From JAZKFT01 sp039925965 (GTDB lineage: Bacteria > Bacteroidota > Bacteroidia > Chitinophagales > Chitinophagaceae): 64,000 nt of DNA. Numbering within the stretch: position 1 is the stretch's first letter; each line of letters begins with the position of its first letter. The DNA lies in contig JBDSXW010000026.1 in assembly GCA_039925965.1 (NCBI GenBank), positions 74,044-138,043 of the forward strand, in the 5' to 3' direction. The position numbers and the translations under genes are program-made. The notes under the pieces were generated by a model, which saw nothing but the letters and a program-made list of their open reading frames with translations, searched no databases and was not told the origin of the DNA. Positions 18,265 to 26,653 of the stretch are shown here, one piece after another.

Positions 18265-19431
18265 TTAAATGGTCTCCTGGAATTCCTTTTCGAGTTTGAA
18301 TTGCTTATCAATAATCGCATTGTGTTCACCGAGTTGAGGGGCGCCCTTGTCTGAAACCAGCAGCCTACCGTCCACACGTATCGGGCACCTGGTGGTGGTA
18401 ACTGAGAGGCCATTACTGGTTTTTACAGTAATCTCCATGTTCAGCACTTTATACCCTTCCTCCTGCACCAACTGGTCGTAGTTCATCACCGGCGCACACC
18501 AGATATCTGCTTTTTCTAAAATACTTAACCAATTTACAGTGGTGCGGATCAGTAAGTGATCTGCCAGGCATTTCTTGATTTCGTCGCGACGGGCAAACCA
18601 GTCGCTGCTTACAGTAAATAATTTCAACGGCTCACAATCCAGCAAGGAAGCCAGCGTTAAAATATCGCTCATGGCCAGGGCCATATAGCCATCGCTGGTT
18701 TTATAGATGCCATAGGGTGCGGCTATATAGGCATGGGCGCCGTTTACCGCACTCCGCACGGGTAATTGCTTGCCGTCGTTATAATAAGATGTCAGCACTT
18801 CGAATTGAAAATCCAGAATGCTTTCAAACATACTTACCTGCACCAATGCGCCATCACCAGTAATGGTCCGCTGGTACAAGGAGGCCAAAATACCCTGGGC
18901 AACATGCGTACCCGCCATAATATCCACCACTGCTACACCCATTGGCGTGGGGCTTTCATTATTGTTATTACTTAACCATGTAAGCCCCGATGCCGCTTGC
19001 AATAACAGGTCCTGGCCAGGCAGATCTTTCCATGGACCTTCTGTCCCGTAGCCACTTACTTCAGCATATACAATTGATGGATTGATGCTTTTGACAGTAT
19101 CGTAGTCCAGGCCAATACGATCCACTACGCCGGGTCTGAAATTATGCATCATTACATCCGCCTTTGCAATTAGTTGCTTTACTTTCTCCAGGTCTGCTGC
19201 ATCTTTTAAGTCGGCAGCATAGCTTTGCTTATTGCGGTTAATGGCATGAAAAATGGTAGACTCGCCTTCAATCATCACATCCGACACATATAGTTGCCTG
19301 CAAATATCTCCGGTTCCCGGCCTCTCGATTTTGATTACCTGCGCACCCATATCTGCCAGCCGCAAAGCAGCCGACGGGCCAGATAAAAACTGGCTGAGAT
19401 CCACAACAATTATATCCTGCAATAAATTCAT
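18265..19431 (-). CDS. Family III (CaiB/BaiF) CoA-transferase, copy 1
   Basis: 388 residues. Conserved class III features: VVDLSQFLSGPSAALRLADMGAQ at the N-terminus, KIERPGTGD, NRNKQSYAADL, HNFRPGVVDRIGLDY, SGYGTEGPW and the catalytic aspartate at residue 170 in VAVVDIMAG, aligning with Asp169 of formyl-CoA transferase. The class moves CoA between carboxylic acids through an aspartyl anhydride. It is paralogous to the next gene upstream and they probably act together or on successive substrates. Presence in a sugar-catabolic operon is unusual and implies that a sugar-derived or dicarboxylic acid is activated as a CoA thioester. Confidence 0.93.
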   Translation of the reverse strand: MNLLQDIIVVDLSQFLSGPSAALRLADMGAQVIKIERPGTGDICRQLYVSDVMIEGESTIFHAINRNKQSYAADLKDAADLEKVKQLIAKADVMMHNFRPGVVDRIGLDYDTVKSINPSIVYAEVSGYGTEGPWKDLPGQDLLLQAASGLTWLSNNNNESPTPMGVAVVDIMAGTHVAQGILASLYQRTITGDGALVQVSMFESILDFQFEVLTSYYNDGKQLPVRSAVNGAHAYIAAPYGIYKTSDGYMALAMSDILTLASLLDCEPLKLFTVSSDWFARRDEIKKCLADHLLIRTTVNWLSILEKADIWCAPVMNYDQLVQEEGYKVLNMEITVKTSNGLSVTTTRCPIRVDGRLLVSDKGAPQLGEHNAIIDKQFKLEKEFQETI

Positions 19432-19464
19432 CGCTATGTTATATGGTTGTACCGGTTTCTATTT

Positions 19465-20610
19465 TTAATGCGCCAGTGAAAAATCCCTTGTAATGCTTGC
19501 GTTATGTTCGCCCAATTGTGGAGCTGGCCTTTTCGCATACAATTTTTGCCCATTGATGCGGATCGGACAGCGTGTGGTGACAATCTTCCTATCCCCCGCC
19601 TGTATCACCTGCTCCATTTCCAGTACCTGGTAGGCTTCATGCGCCAGCATATCTTCCCAATCCATTACTTCCATTGCCCAAAGTCCCTGTTGCTGCAGCA
19701 AGTCCAGCCAATAGTTTGTTTTTTGGGTGAGCAGGTAGGCTGCCAGTATTTCCTTGATACTGTCCCGCTGTGCAAATGCCTGCTCCTGTTGAAAATGATT
19801 CAACCCCTTGCAGTGGATAGCATCCGCCAACACCTGTAAATCCATCATCGCTAATGCCAGGTAGCCATCGGCTGTTTGGTAAATGCCATAGGGCGCACTT
19901 AGCAAAGGATGGCCGTTGTTGATTTTACTTCGTAATGGTTGCTGGTGATTCGTATAGTAGGTGGTGAGCAGTTCAAACTGGAAATCAAGCATGGACTCCA
20001 GCAGGCTGATTTCAATTAAAGCCCCGATCCCTTTTTTCTGGCGCCTGATGAGTGCGGCCAGGATTCCCTGTACCAATTGCGAGCCACAGAGTATATCGGC
20101 AATCGCCACCCCAAAAGGAACAGGCCCGTTATTGCCACTTCCCGTGGTATAGGAAAGCCCCGTCATCGATTGCAGTAACAGGTCCTGCCCAGGCTTTTTC
20201 ATCCATGGTCCTTTTGTTCCATATCCTGAAATTACGGCATATATAAGTCGTGGATTAATTGCCTGGAGCGGCTCGTAACCCAGGCCAGTTTTCTCCATCA
20301 CACCTGGCCGGAAATTGTGCATCACTACATCGGCTTTTGCCACGAGTTTTTTTACCAGGGCCAGCTCCTCCGCATTTTTCAGGTCGGCGGTAAAGCTTTC
20401 CTTATTGCGGTTGATGGTATGAAACAATAATGAATTATCGTCAACCCAAAGCTCTTTGATGGCGAGCTTTCTCCCGGCATCTCCTTTCCCCGGACGTTCT
20501 ATCTTAATCACCCTTGCTCCCAGATCGGCCAGCCGCAAACCCGCAGAGGGTCCCGAAAGGTATTGGCTAAACTCCAAGACGACCAGTCCATGTAGCGGCA
20601 ATTGCATCAT
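19465..20610 (-). CDS. Family III (CaiB/BaiF) CoA-transferase, copy 2
   Basis: 381 residues, clearly paralogous to the downstream copy along its whole length (NRNKESFTADL, HNFRPGVMEKTGLGY, SGYGTKGPW, C-terminal TTRCPIRINGQ). The catalytic aspartate is at residue 172 in VAIADILCG. The first ATG overlaps the stop codon of the solute-binding gene (ATGA), indicating translational coupling. Two divergent family III proteins side by side are compatible with a heteromeric enzyme, as known for succinyl-CoA:malate CoA-transferase, or with two separate specificities. The substrate is unknown. Confidence 0.93.
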   Translation of the reverse strand: MMQLPLHGLVVLEFSQYLSGPSAGLRLADLGARVIKIERPGKGDAGRKLAIKELWVDDNSLLFHTINRNKESFTADLKNAEELALVKKLVAKADVVMHNFRPGVMEKTGLGYEPLQAINPRLIYAVISGYGTKGPWMKKPGQDLLLQSMTGLSYTTGSGNNGPVPFGVAIADILCGSQLVQGILAALIRRQKKGIGALIEISLLESMLDFQFELLTTYYTNHQQPLRSKINNGHPLLSAPYGIYQTADGYLALAMMDLQVLADAIHCKGLNHFQQEQAFAQRDSIKEILAAYLLTQKTNYWLDLLQQQGLWAMEVMDWEDMLAHEAYQVLEMEQVIQAGDRKIVTTRCPIRINGQKLYAKRPAPQLGEHNASITRDFSLAH

Positions 20611-21773
20611 AAAGCAGCGGCGGGTTTCAGGTGAAGAAGACTCTGTTGGTATATTTTATTCATCTGATCTAAAGTTGTGGCAGCATCCTGCTTTCCCAAT
20701 AAACATTGCTGCAAAGGTGCACCTGCATTGTCCTGAAAATGCAAGTAGCCATTGTACCTGGGCCTGGTGTAGCCGTTATCCATAACAGGCAACACATTGT
20801 TGAAAAAATCATTTGTAAGTTGGTTGGCAGCCCGATCTGTCCAGGCAGTCCTATGCGCGGGCTGGCCTCCATGCTGCGTATATAAAGTACGCTGCCATTC
20901 AGCGCCAACAACTGTTTTGGCAAAGTCGACCGCAATTTCGGGATGTTTGCAATACGCTGACACGCAAAGGCCGGTACCACCAATAGTAGTGCGAAGCCGG
21001 GTGCCATTGAAACTTATCACATCTGCATAATGCAACAGCTTTTCGGCATAGCCTGCTCTGGAGTAATTAGAGTAGCAGTAGGCAAAAGGGCAGTACCAAT
21101 AGTTGTCTGAGGTGCTCATCAGTTCAGCTATGGCTATCGGGTTGCAACGAAACATTTTTTTATCAACCAGCGAATACAGTTCCTCCATGCTTTCAATCGC
21201 TCTCAAACCAATGTCGCTATCTATTACTTCCGCTTCTGAATTAAATGGTGCAGTACCATGGGCAATACAAAAACTATAAAAATTCATGAGCAGGTCAATG
21301 GGTATTGCCGGCGCCGCCACTTTTCCCATTTTAGCTAACGTTATTACTTCATTCCAGGTTCGCGGAACGGCGATGCCATTGGCATCCATCAGGTCTTTCC
21401 TATAACTGGCCGCAGGCGTGGCGGCATCTATGGCCAGTGCCCATTGCTGCCCCTCGTACTCGTAACTCAAATGGGAATAACCTACTGAATTCGTCTCCTG
21501 ATCTTGCAGGTAGGCTGCGGGCAGCCATTCGTTTAAGGGCAATACACAGCGGGTAGCAGCCGCACAACCTACCCATGGATGGTCGATGATCAGCAGGTCG
21601 TAGTCTTCCGTCAATTTCTCAATCGGGAAGTCTGCAAACTCCTGGAGCGTCCTTTTCTTCCACCGGATCTCCACACCCGGGTGCAACTCGGTATACCGCT
21701 GCGAAGCCGCCAGTAGCGGCGTAATGCCCCTGCTATGCCCCCAGGTGATACCATGTAAAATTGTTGCCTCCAT
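20607..21773 (-). CDS. Solute-binding-protein fold without signal peptide
   Basis: 388 residues from the ATG at 21773, 5 bp after the MaoC stop; an upstream in-frame start would lie within the MaoC gene. The fold matches family 1/8 extracellular sugar-binding proteins (THPGVEIRW-type N-lobe as ELHPGVEIRWKKR, DLLIIDHPWVG, ASYRKDLMDANGIAVPRTW, CPFAYCYSNYSRAG, VDFAKTVVGAEWQ). However, the protein begins MEATILHGITWGHSRGITP with no signal sequence or lipobox, and no ABC permease or ATPase is nearby. It is sandwiched between a hydratase and CoA-transferases, so it may be a cytosolic ligand-binding or catalytic protein rather than a transporter part. This is an inference. Confidence 0.85.
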   Translation of the reverse strand: MEATILHGITWGHSRGITPLLAASQRYTELHPGVEIRWKKRTLQEFADFPIEKLTEDYDLLIIDHPWVGCAAATRCVLPLNEWLPAAYLQDQETNSVGYSHLSYEYEGQQWALAIDAATPAASYRKDLMDANGIAVPRTWNEVITLAKMGKVAAPAIPIDLLMNFYSFCIAHGTAPFNSEAEVIDSDIGLRAIESMEELYSLVDKKMFRCNPIAIAELMSTSDNYWYCPFAYCYSNYSRAGYAEKLLHYADVISFNGTRLRTTIGGTGLCVSAYCKHPEIAVDFAKTVVGAEWQRTLYTQHGGQPAHRTAWTDRAANQLTNDFFNNVLPVMDNGYTRPRYNGYLHFQDNAGAPLQQCLLGKQDAATTLDQMNKIYQQSLLHLKPAAAL

Positions 21774-21778
21774 GATGA

Positions 21779-22222
21779 TTACACTGCTGTTTTTTGGACC
21801 AGTAAAATATGTTCGCAAACCATGACTAGCTCCCTATGCTGGTTAAATGTTTCCACCAGTTCTGTTACCAGTCCGTTGCCGGGCTTCTTGTGATCTTTCT
21901 TTTCTTTTATGGTGACGGTCACGTTAATAGTATCGCCTATAAACACTGGTTTTATGAACCGGAGCCGTTCGTAGCCGTAGGTCATCGACACCTCGTTTAC
22001 CAGGTCGGCAGTAAGCCCGACTGCGATAGTAAAAATAAGCGTGCCATGGGCGATCCTTTTCTTGAATGGTTGTGTCTTGCACCATTCTTCATCCATATGG
22101 TGCGGAAAAAAATCGCCCGACTGCCCGGCGTGAATTACGATATCTGTTTCGGTAACGGTGCGCCCTTTTGTATGGCGGACATTATCCAATTCAAATTCTT
22201 CGAAATATTTTTTTACAAACAT
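21779..22222 (-). CDS. MaoC-like hot-dog dehydratase/hydratase
   Basis: 147 residues forming a single hot-dog domain. The hydratase-2 motif is present: Asp in QSGDFFPHHMDEEW with the downstream His, followed by RIAHGTLIFTIAVGL. Family members hydrate enoyl-CoA or mesaconyl-type CoA thioesters. It is the first gene of the minus-strand operon and is followed within 5 bp by the solute-binding-like gene and then two CoA-transferases. A CoA-dependent branch is therefore plausible: the transferases make the thioester and this enzyme hydrates or dehydrates it. Confidence 0.9.
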   Translation of the reverse strand: MFVKKYFEEFELDNVRHTKGRTVTETDIVIHAGQSGDFFPHHMDEEWCKTQPFKKRIAHGTLIFTIAVGLTADLVNEVSMTYGYERLRFIKPVFIGDTINVTVTIKEKKDHKKPGNGLVTELVETFNQHRELVMVCEHILLVQKTAV

Positions 22223-23210
22223 GTTGGAACAACTGCTTTATATTTTGGTTCTGTTGCCAGGCAGGTCGTACTTCCTGGCAAACGATTGCAGCGGAAATAA
22301 AAATGAATACCGGGTAAGTATGCTTACCCTATTTATTACAGGATGTAAAAGATACATCATATAGCAATCCTATCCATCAATAACAACCGTTTCAATCGTA
22401 GTTTTAAAGGGTTTCCAGATCGATGAAAACACCTTTGAAATCAGACTTCAAATTAAAACCATGTACACCGGTATGCAATGTTAGGTTTTACTGTAATGAT
22501 GGCAGATTTTACTGTGGGGCGTTAAGGAAAAGGCACCCGCACCCATCCAGGATGCTGCGGAGGATGGACAATATTCGAATTTGGGGGGAGGGTGCGTATG
22601 ATTGCGATCCGTAGTTAAAAATATGGTTATGCCCTTTCCGCAAGTGCATTTCAAAATTGTCGCCACAATAACAATATTACCAGTTATTGCGACACCCTCA
22701 GTCAGTCATTTCCAGTAAATATTTTCCGCTAGGCGGATCAAGTTCTTTGAAGATGACATGGTGAAGGAGCGTCTCTTGCCCCAAAATTCATCATGAATCT
22801 TGCCGGGGGCACTCCTTTCCGCGAGGAGAGGGGACGGGGGTGAGGCCTCCCTTGGCATGAAATCTTCTAAAAACCGGAAAATAACCTTTTTGATTATGAA
22901 CCACTTATACTATATGTCATTGGCAGGCGGGTTCCTGCCCAACGAAGCAACCTGTTCGCATGTTGTGATGAAGGGTTGCGCAAATCACCACCCCCCTAAC
23001 AATTCGCAGTCAGATTGCTTCACCGTCATTCTTCAACACAAGCGGGCAAGAACCCTCGCGACGACTTGGTAGATGGTCGATTGCGAGACCTACCGTCAGC
23101 AAAAAAGCACCCGGCTATAAAAGGTTTCTTTATCTTCCAACTTCAGTAGCAAAGCATGCTCCCTAACCCCTTTTTTACCTGATTTTTGTTCCGGCTGCGG
23201 CCGTTCATTT
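22223..23210. other. Long divergent spacer between the MaoC operon and the dicarboxylate transporter
   Basis: 988 bp, no credible gene. It contains the GGGTAAG dyad (22312-22329), a small palindrome TCCGCTAGGCGGA (22725-22737) and a diverged inverse copy of the family A repeat (about 22803-22844). Two diverged copies of a second repeat in opposite orientations follow (GTCATTGGCAGGCGGGTTCC at about 22917, and its inverse around 23013-23056). Short frames here have no recognisable protein features. Confidence 0.65.
22312..22329. promoter_or_regulatory. Perfect dyad, candidate operator of the MaoC-CoA-transferase operon
   Basis: GGGTAAG-TATG-CTTACCC is a perfect 7-bp inverted repeat with a 4-bp centre, 90 bp upstream of the first gene of the operon. 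The spacing and symmetry fit a dimeric GntR- or TetR-type repressor site. No T-run follows, so a terminator is less likely. No regulator gene is in the window. Confidence 0.4.
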
Positions 23211-24458
23211 ATGAAGTACCTCAAACTCCTTTACGTGCAGGTGCTGATTGGCATCGCCCTCGGCATCATGGTGGGTTTCTATTTCCCGGGTTTTGCGCCT
23301 ACGGCAAAACTGATGAGCGAGACCTTTATCAACCTCATCAAAATGGTGATCGCCCCTGTGATTTTTATCAGCATCGTTTTGGGTATTTCCAACTCGGGGG
23401 ACCTTAAAAAAGTGGGCCGGGTTGGGGGCAAAGGATTGCTGTATTTTGAGATCGTTACTACAATCGCAATCATCATTGGGTTATTAGCTGCCAATATCAT
23501 TAAACCTGGCGCCGGTGTTAACATGCAGGCCGCATCTGCCAACGCAACAGCACCTGCCACGGTAGCGCCTATGAACTGGGGCGAGTTTCTATCGCATATT
23601 GTTCCCACTAATATCATCGATTCGTTTGCCAAAGGCGATATTATTCAGATTTTGTTTTTCGGAATCCTGTTTGCCATTGGCATGAAACGAATGGGCGCTT
23701 ATAACCAGTCGCTGATTTCAGGCTTTGAAAAAATAAACAAAGTGCTTTTCAATATCCTGCACCTCGTGATTAAAGTAAGCCCGATTGGTGCTTTTGGCGG
23801 CATGGCATTTACGATAGGCAAATTTGGCTTTGCCAGTCTCAAACTATTGGGTTTGTTGCTGGGAACCTACTATATCACCAGCCTGGTTTTCATCTTCGTA
23901 GTGCTCAACCTTATTGCCAGATATTATGGTTTTAGTTTGTGGAAATTACTGGGCTATATTAAAGACGAGATCGTAATTGTATTTGGCGCCAGCAGCAGCG
24001 AGCCGGTATTACCCGCCATTATGGAAAAGCTGGAAAAAGCGGGTTGTGATAAGTCCGTAGTGGGCCTGATCATACCCGCGGGCTATAGTTTTAATCTCGA
24101 TGGCACCAGCATTTACCTGAGCCTTTCCACCATCTTCCTGGCACAGGTATTTCATGTGGATATGAGCCTGGGCCAGCAATTAAGTGTGATTGGCATTTTA
24201 CTCATCTCCAGTAAGGGCGCTGCAGGTGTCACCGGCAGTGGCTTCCTCGTGCTGACTTCCACACTAACCGCATTAAAAATTATTCCCATAGAAGGCCTCG
24301 CCTTATTAATCGGGGTCGACCGATTTATGAGCGAAGGCAGGGCATTGACCAATGTGATTGGCAATACGGTAGCCACCATTGTAATTGCAAAAAGTGAGAA
24401 GGCTGTGGATATGAACCAGTATCGGGAAGTGGTGGAAGGTCGGATATCCCAGGGCTAA
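23211..24458 (+). CDS. dctA: C4-dicarboxylate/amino acid:cation symporter (DctA/GltP family)
   Basis: 415 residues with about eight membrane spans plus re-entrant loops. Family signatures: the serine-rich loop ASSSEPVLP at about 258-266, the NLDGTSIY unwound segment at about 293, the SSKGAAGVTGSGF loop and the C-terminal substrate motif DRFMSEGRALTNVIGN at about 366. The Arg in the last helix favours acidic substrates such as succinate, fumarate, malate or glutamate/aspartate. It is divergent from the CoA-transferase operon across a long spacer; a functional link through dicarboxylates is possible but not shown. Confidence 0.93.
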   Translation: MKYLKLLYVQVLIGIALGIMVGFYFPGFAPTAKLMSETFINLIKMVIAPVIFISIVLGISNSGDLKKVGRVGGKGLLYFEIVTTIAIIIGLLAANIIKPGAGVNMQAASANATAPATVAPMNWGEFLSHIVPTNIIDSFAKGDIIQILFFGILFAIGMKRMGAYNQSLISGFEKINKVLFNILHLVIKVSPIGAFGGMAFTIGKFGFASLKLLGLLLGTYYITSLVFIFVVLNLIARYYGFSLWKLLGYIKDEIVIVFGASSSEPVLPAIMEKLEKAGCDKSVVGLIIPAGYSFNLDGTSIYLSLSTIFLAQVFHVDMSLGQQLSVIGILLISSKGAAGVTGSGFLVLTSTLTALKIIPIEGLALLIGVDRFMSEGRALTNVIGNTVATIVIAKSEKAVDMNQYREVVEGRISQG

Positions 24459-24937
24459 GGTCCAAGGTCCAGAATCCAAGGTTAAAGGCTTGAACCGCCA
24501 TGGAAACAGTTTGGCCACGATAAGCAAAAACTTATGCAACAGGGTTATTTTTTTATCATTCAGCACATTCCTTTTTTGCCCCCGGTCCCCTGAAAGGGCG
24601 CCTCTGCGCTAGTTCCAAGCTTTTTTTTGATCTAAAATTATTTTCCTGAGTGTCACAAAAATTTCGCTATAAATTTCCAACTCTTTATCTCAAGACTGCA
24701 TGCTATTGATTTGATTGCACATCACAAATGGCATCCATGTTACGCAGAGGACCCCTTTAGGGAACCGGGGCAAAACAGGGGCGAATCAAACCTTCAAGGT
24801 CTCTGCAGCAGCTTGTCCAAGCTTCAAGTCTTAAGCGTCGCATCCCCTCCCGTAGTAGCAAGCTCCGGGACCTTGATCCTTATACCTTGGACCCTCATCC
24901 TCGGAGCCTGGTCCTGGTATGTTTAATGCCTGGAACT
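24459..24937. other. Intergenic spacer with simple GGTCC/CCTTG-type repeats
   Basis: 479 bp between the 3' ends of dctA and the SGNH hydrolase. It begins with AGGTCCAAGGTCCAGAATCC and ends with CCTTGATCCTTATACCTTGG, which are low-complexity motif families in opposite orientation. A fragment resembling the family A repeat (CCCCGGTCCCCTGAAAGGG) lies at about 24580. Similar CCTTG-rich text occurs at about 52055-52118. No terminator with a clear T-run was identified. Confidence 0.5.
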
Positions 24938-25594
24938 TTACTTCATCAAATGCGGCTGCACCAACTTCTCCCAAAGCGCATACCCTTTCACGTTCATATG
25001 CAGCATATCCGACACGAAATATTCGGGCATTGGCTTGCCAGCTTTGGTGAGCATGGCGTGGAGTACATCTACAAAAACAGTATGCTTATCGGGCTTCAAA
25101 TAATTCCGGATCAATTCGGTGGCGGCCAGGGCTTTGGGCAGGTATTGCTCGCGGCTGGGGCTGGGTTTAAAGCAGATATACACGATGGGTACCTCAGGCA
25201 ACCTACTGCGGATGAGGGCAAACAAATTTTTGGTGCGAGTGAGGATAGAATCAGGCGTGCTGGCGGCATCCGGCAGATCGTTTTCTCCGACAAACAGTAC
25301 GATCTGGCGTGGTTTGTAGGGAAAAATAATATCGTTGGCGTAGTAAATAATATCATTCAGAATAGCCCCGCCAATGCCCCGGTTCATCACCTTATATTTC
25401 GCAAAAGTGATCTCCACATCATCCCATTTACGGATAGAGGAACTCCCAATAAACAGGATGGGGTTTTTGGGCGACGCGTACATTTTATCAAACGCTTTGA
25501 TCGTTTGTACTTCGTCCCAGAGTCTTGGCTTTTCCTGGCCCCTGAGGTGGCTGGTACACTGCACAATAGCCAGTAGCAGGATGATTTTTCTCAT
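24938..25594 (-). CDS. Secreted SGNH/GDSL-family hydrolase
   Basis: 218 residues with signal peptide (MRKIILLLAIVQCTSHLRGQ). SGNH blocks are in order: block I FIGSSSIRKW (catalytic Ser), the Gly of block II in NRGIGG, block III VGENDL (Asn) and block V DMLHMNVKGY (Asp/His). It is compact, like the carbohydrate esterase or acyl-esterase branch, and may deacylate polysaccharides or lipids in the periplasm. It is isolated between spacers and a pseudogene, so context does not refine the substrate. Confidence 0.88.
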   Translation of the reverse strand: MRKIILLLAIVQCTSHLRGQEKPRLWDEVQTIKAFDKMYASPKNPILFIGSSSIRKWDDVEITFAKYKVMNRGIGGAILNDIIYYANDIIFPYKPRQIVLFVGENDLPDAASTPDSILTRTKNLFALIRSRLPEVPIVYICFKPSPSREQYLPKALAATELIRNYLKPDKHTVFVDVLHAMLTKAGKPMPEYFVSDMLHMNVKGYALWEKLVQPHLMK

Positions 25595-25834
25595 AGGTCG
25601 CTGTTTATTGAAGAATAAAAGTATTGATAGGCTATAGCAAACTTACAAAAGGCGTGGCTCTTCCTCCATCCAATTATTGAAGTGAATATCCAGGTCGCCG
25701 ATGGTCAGTGTAACTACCGCAATTGTTCCATCGGCATTCAGAATGGCGGTTGTTTGCAACTGACTGCGCCTGATATTGCTGATGATGCGTCTGCCGCACG
25801 GGCGGATACGGCTCAACGTGCCGATAGAACACAA

Positions 25835-26537
25835 TTACCAAACATAGGTGCCAACAGCGCCAACAGTAAGCTGCATAAGTGCTATTTTTCCATTGCTGCG
25901 GATGAGACAGCCTCGGTGCCCGTACCCTTGTTGAGTATGATAAGTACTTTTTGGCCGGCCGGATTTTTGAAGGCCCCGTTTACCAAATTGCCCGTATTGT
26001 TCGAAGCAATACGCACCGATCCGGGCCTAACAAACTTGGATGCGCTGGCGATGATATAGTACGCCACATTACGGGTTACCGCAGGGTTATTAATGGTGAT
26101 GGCGCCCAGGCAGCCAGTGCGACCGCCCACTTTATGCGGGTTATAAAACGGATCCGAAGCCAGGGTCCATTCCAGCACATTGCGGCTCCAGTTCCGGGTG
26201 GCGCCAATAGTAAGGTTCTCCACATACCACGACTGACTGCTACTAAAGTTCGCAGGCCCGCTAACCCATTGTTCTGTGAAATACAGATTTTATTGGGAAA
26301 TGCTTAGTAGGTAAATTGGTGGCACTCAGGTTGGAGCCCCAGACAGTTATGCGCGGATAGCTTACGCCGATATAATTGCTAACCCATTGAAAGAGATCTT
26401 TGAGCAAGTCATCTTTTTGTGGCAAAGGCAATGCGTTGATCAGCGTAGCACTGCCACCGGTAAACGTGTAGCCAAAATCGTCCATAGACTGGTAAGTCTG
26501 CGCGGTGTCCACATCAATTACCGGGTAGATAGCTTAA
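25835..26537 (-). pseudogene. Decayed GH30 glucosylceramidase-like gene
   Basis: Three GH30 pieces are readable in order on the minus strand. An N-terminal piece (SMDDFGYTFTGGSATLINAL, GVSYPRI) spans about 26537-26290. A C-terminal catalytic and beta-sandwich piece (FTEQW, ATRNWSRNVLEWTLASDP, AYYIIASASKFVRPGSVRI) spans about 26280-25885. A last beta-strand ends VGAVGTYVW at 25840 with stop TAA at 25835-25837. The central part of the barrel, with both catalytic glutamates, is deleted. Frameshifts separate the N- and C-terminal pieces, and a stop follows SSAAMEK. No start or signal peptide was found upstream. The adjoining 25595-25834 holds a 62-residue frame without recognisable homology. Confidence 0.82.
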
Positions 26538-26653
26538 CTGGTTGTGTTTATTTTAATAGGTCAATTTATTTCAGACCGGCTTTGCCTTCTCTCCGCGAGG
26601 AGACGCTGGGGCGAGACGGCCGCTAGCTTTCTTCGGTACCGCCAGCAGCAGGG

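Noticed and set aside
22423..22614. Small plus-strand frame with several cysteines in the long divergent spacer
   Set aside because: No start context, domain or neighbour support; the region looks like non-coding sequence with repeats.
23040..23110. Stem-rich stretch considered as a tRNA remnant
   Set aside because: No T-loop GTTCRANNC, no acceptor stem pairing; better explained as an inverted copy of the repeat at about 22917.
24711..24926. Possible small gene between dctA and the SGNH hydrolase
   Set aside because: The frame runs through low-complexity CCTTG/GGTCC repeat text and has no protein-like features.
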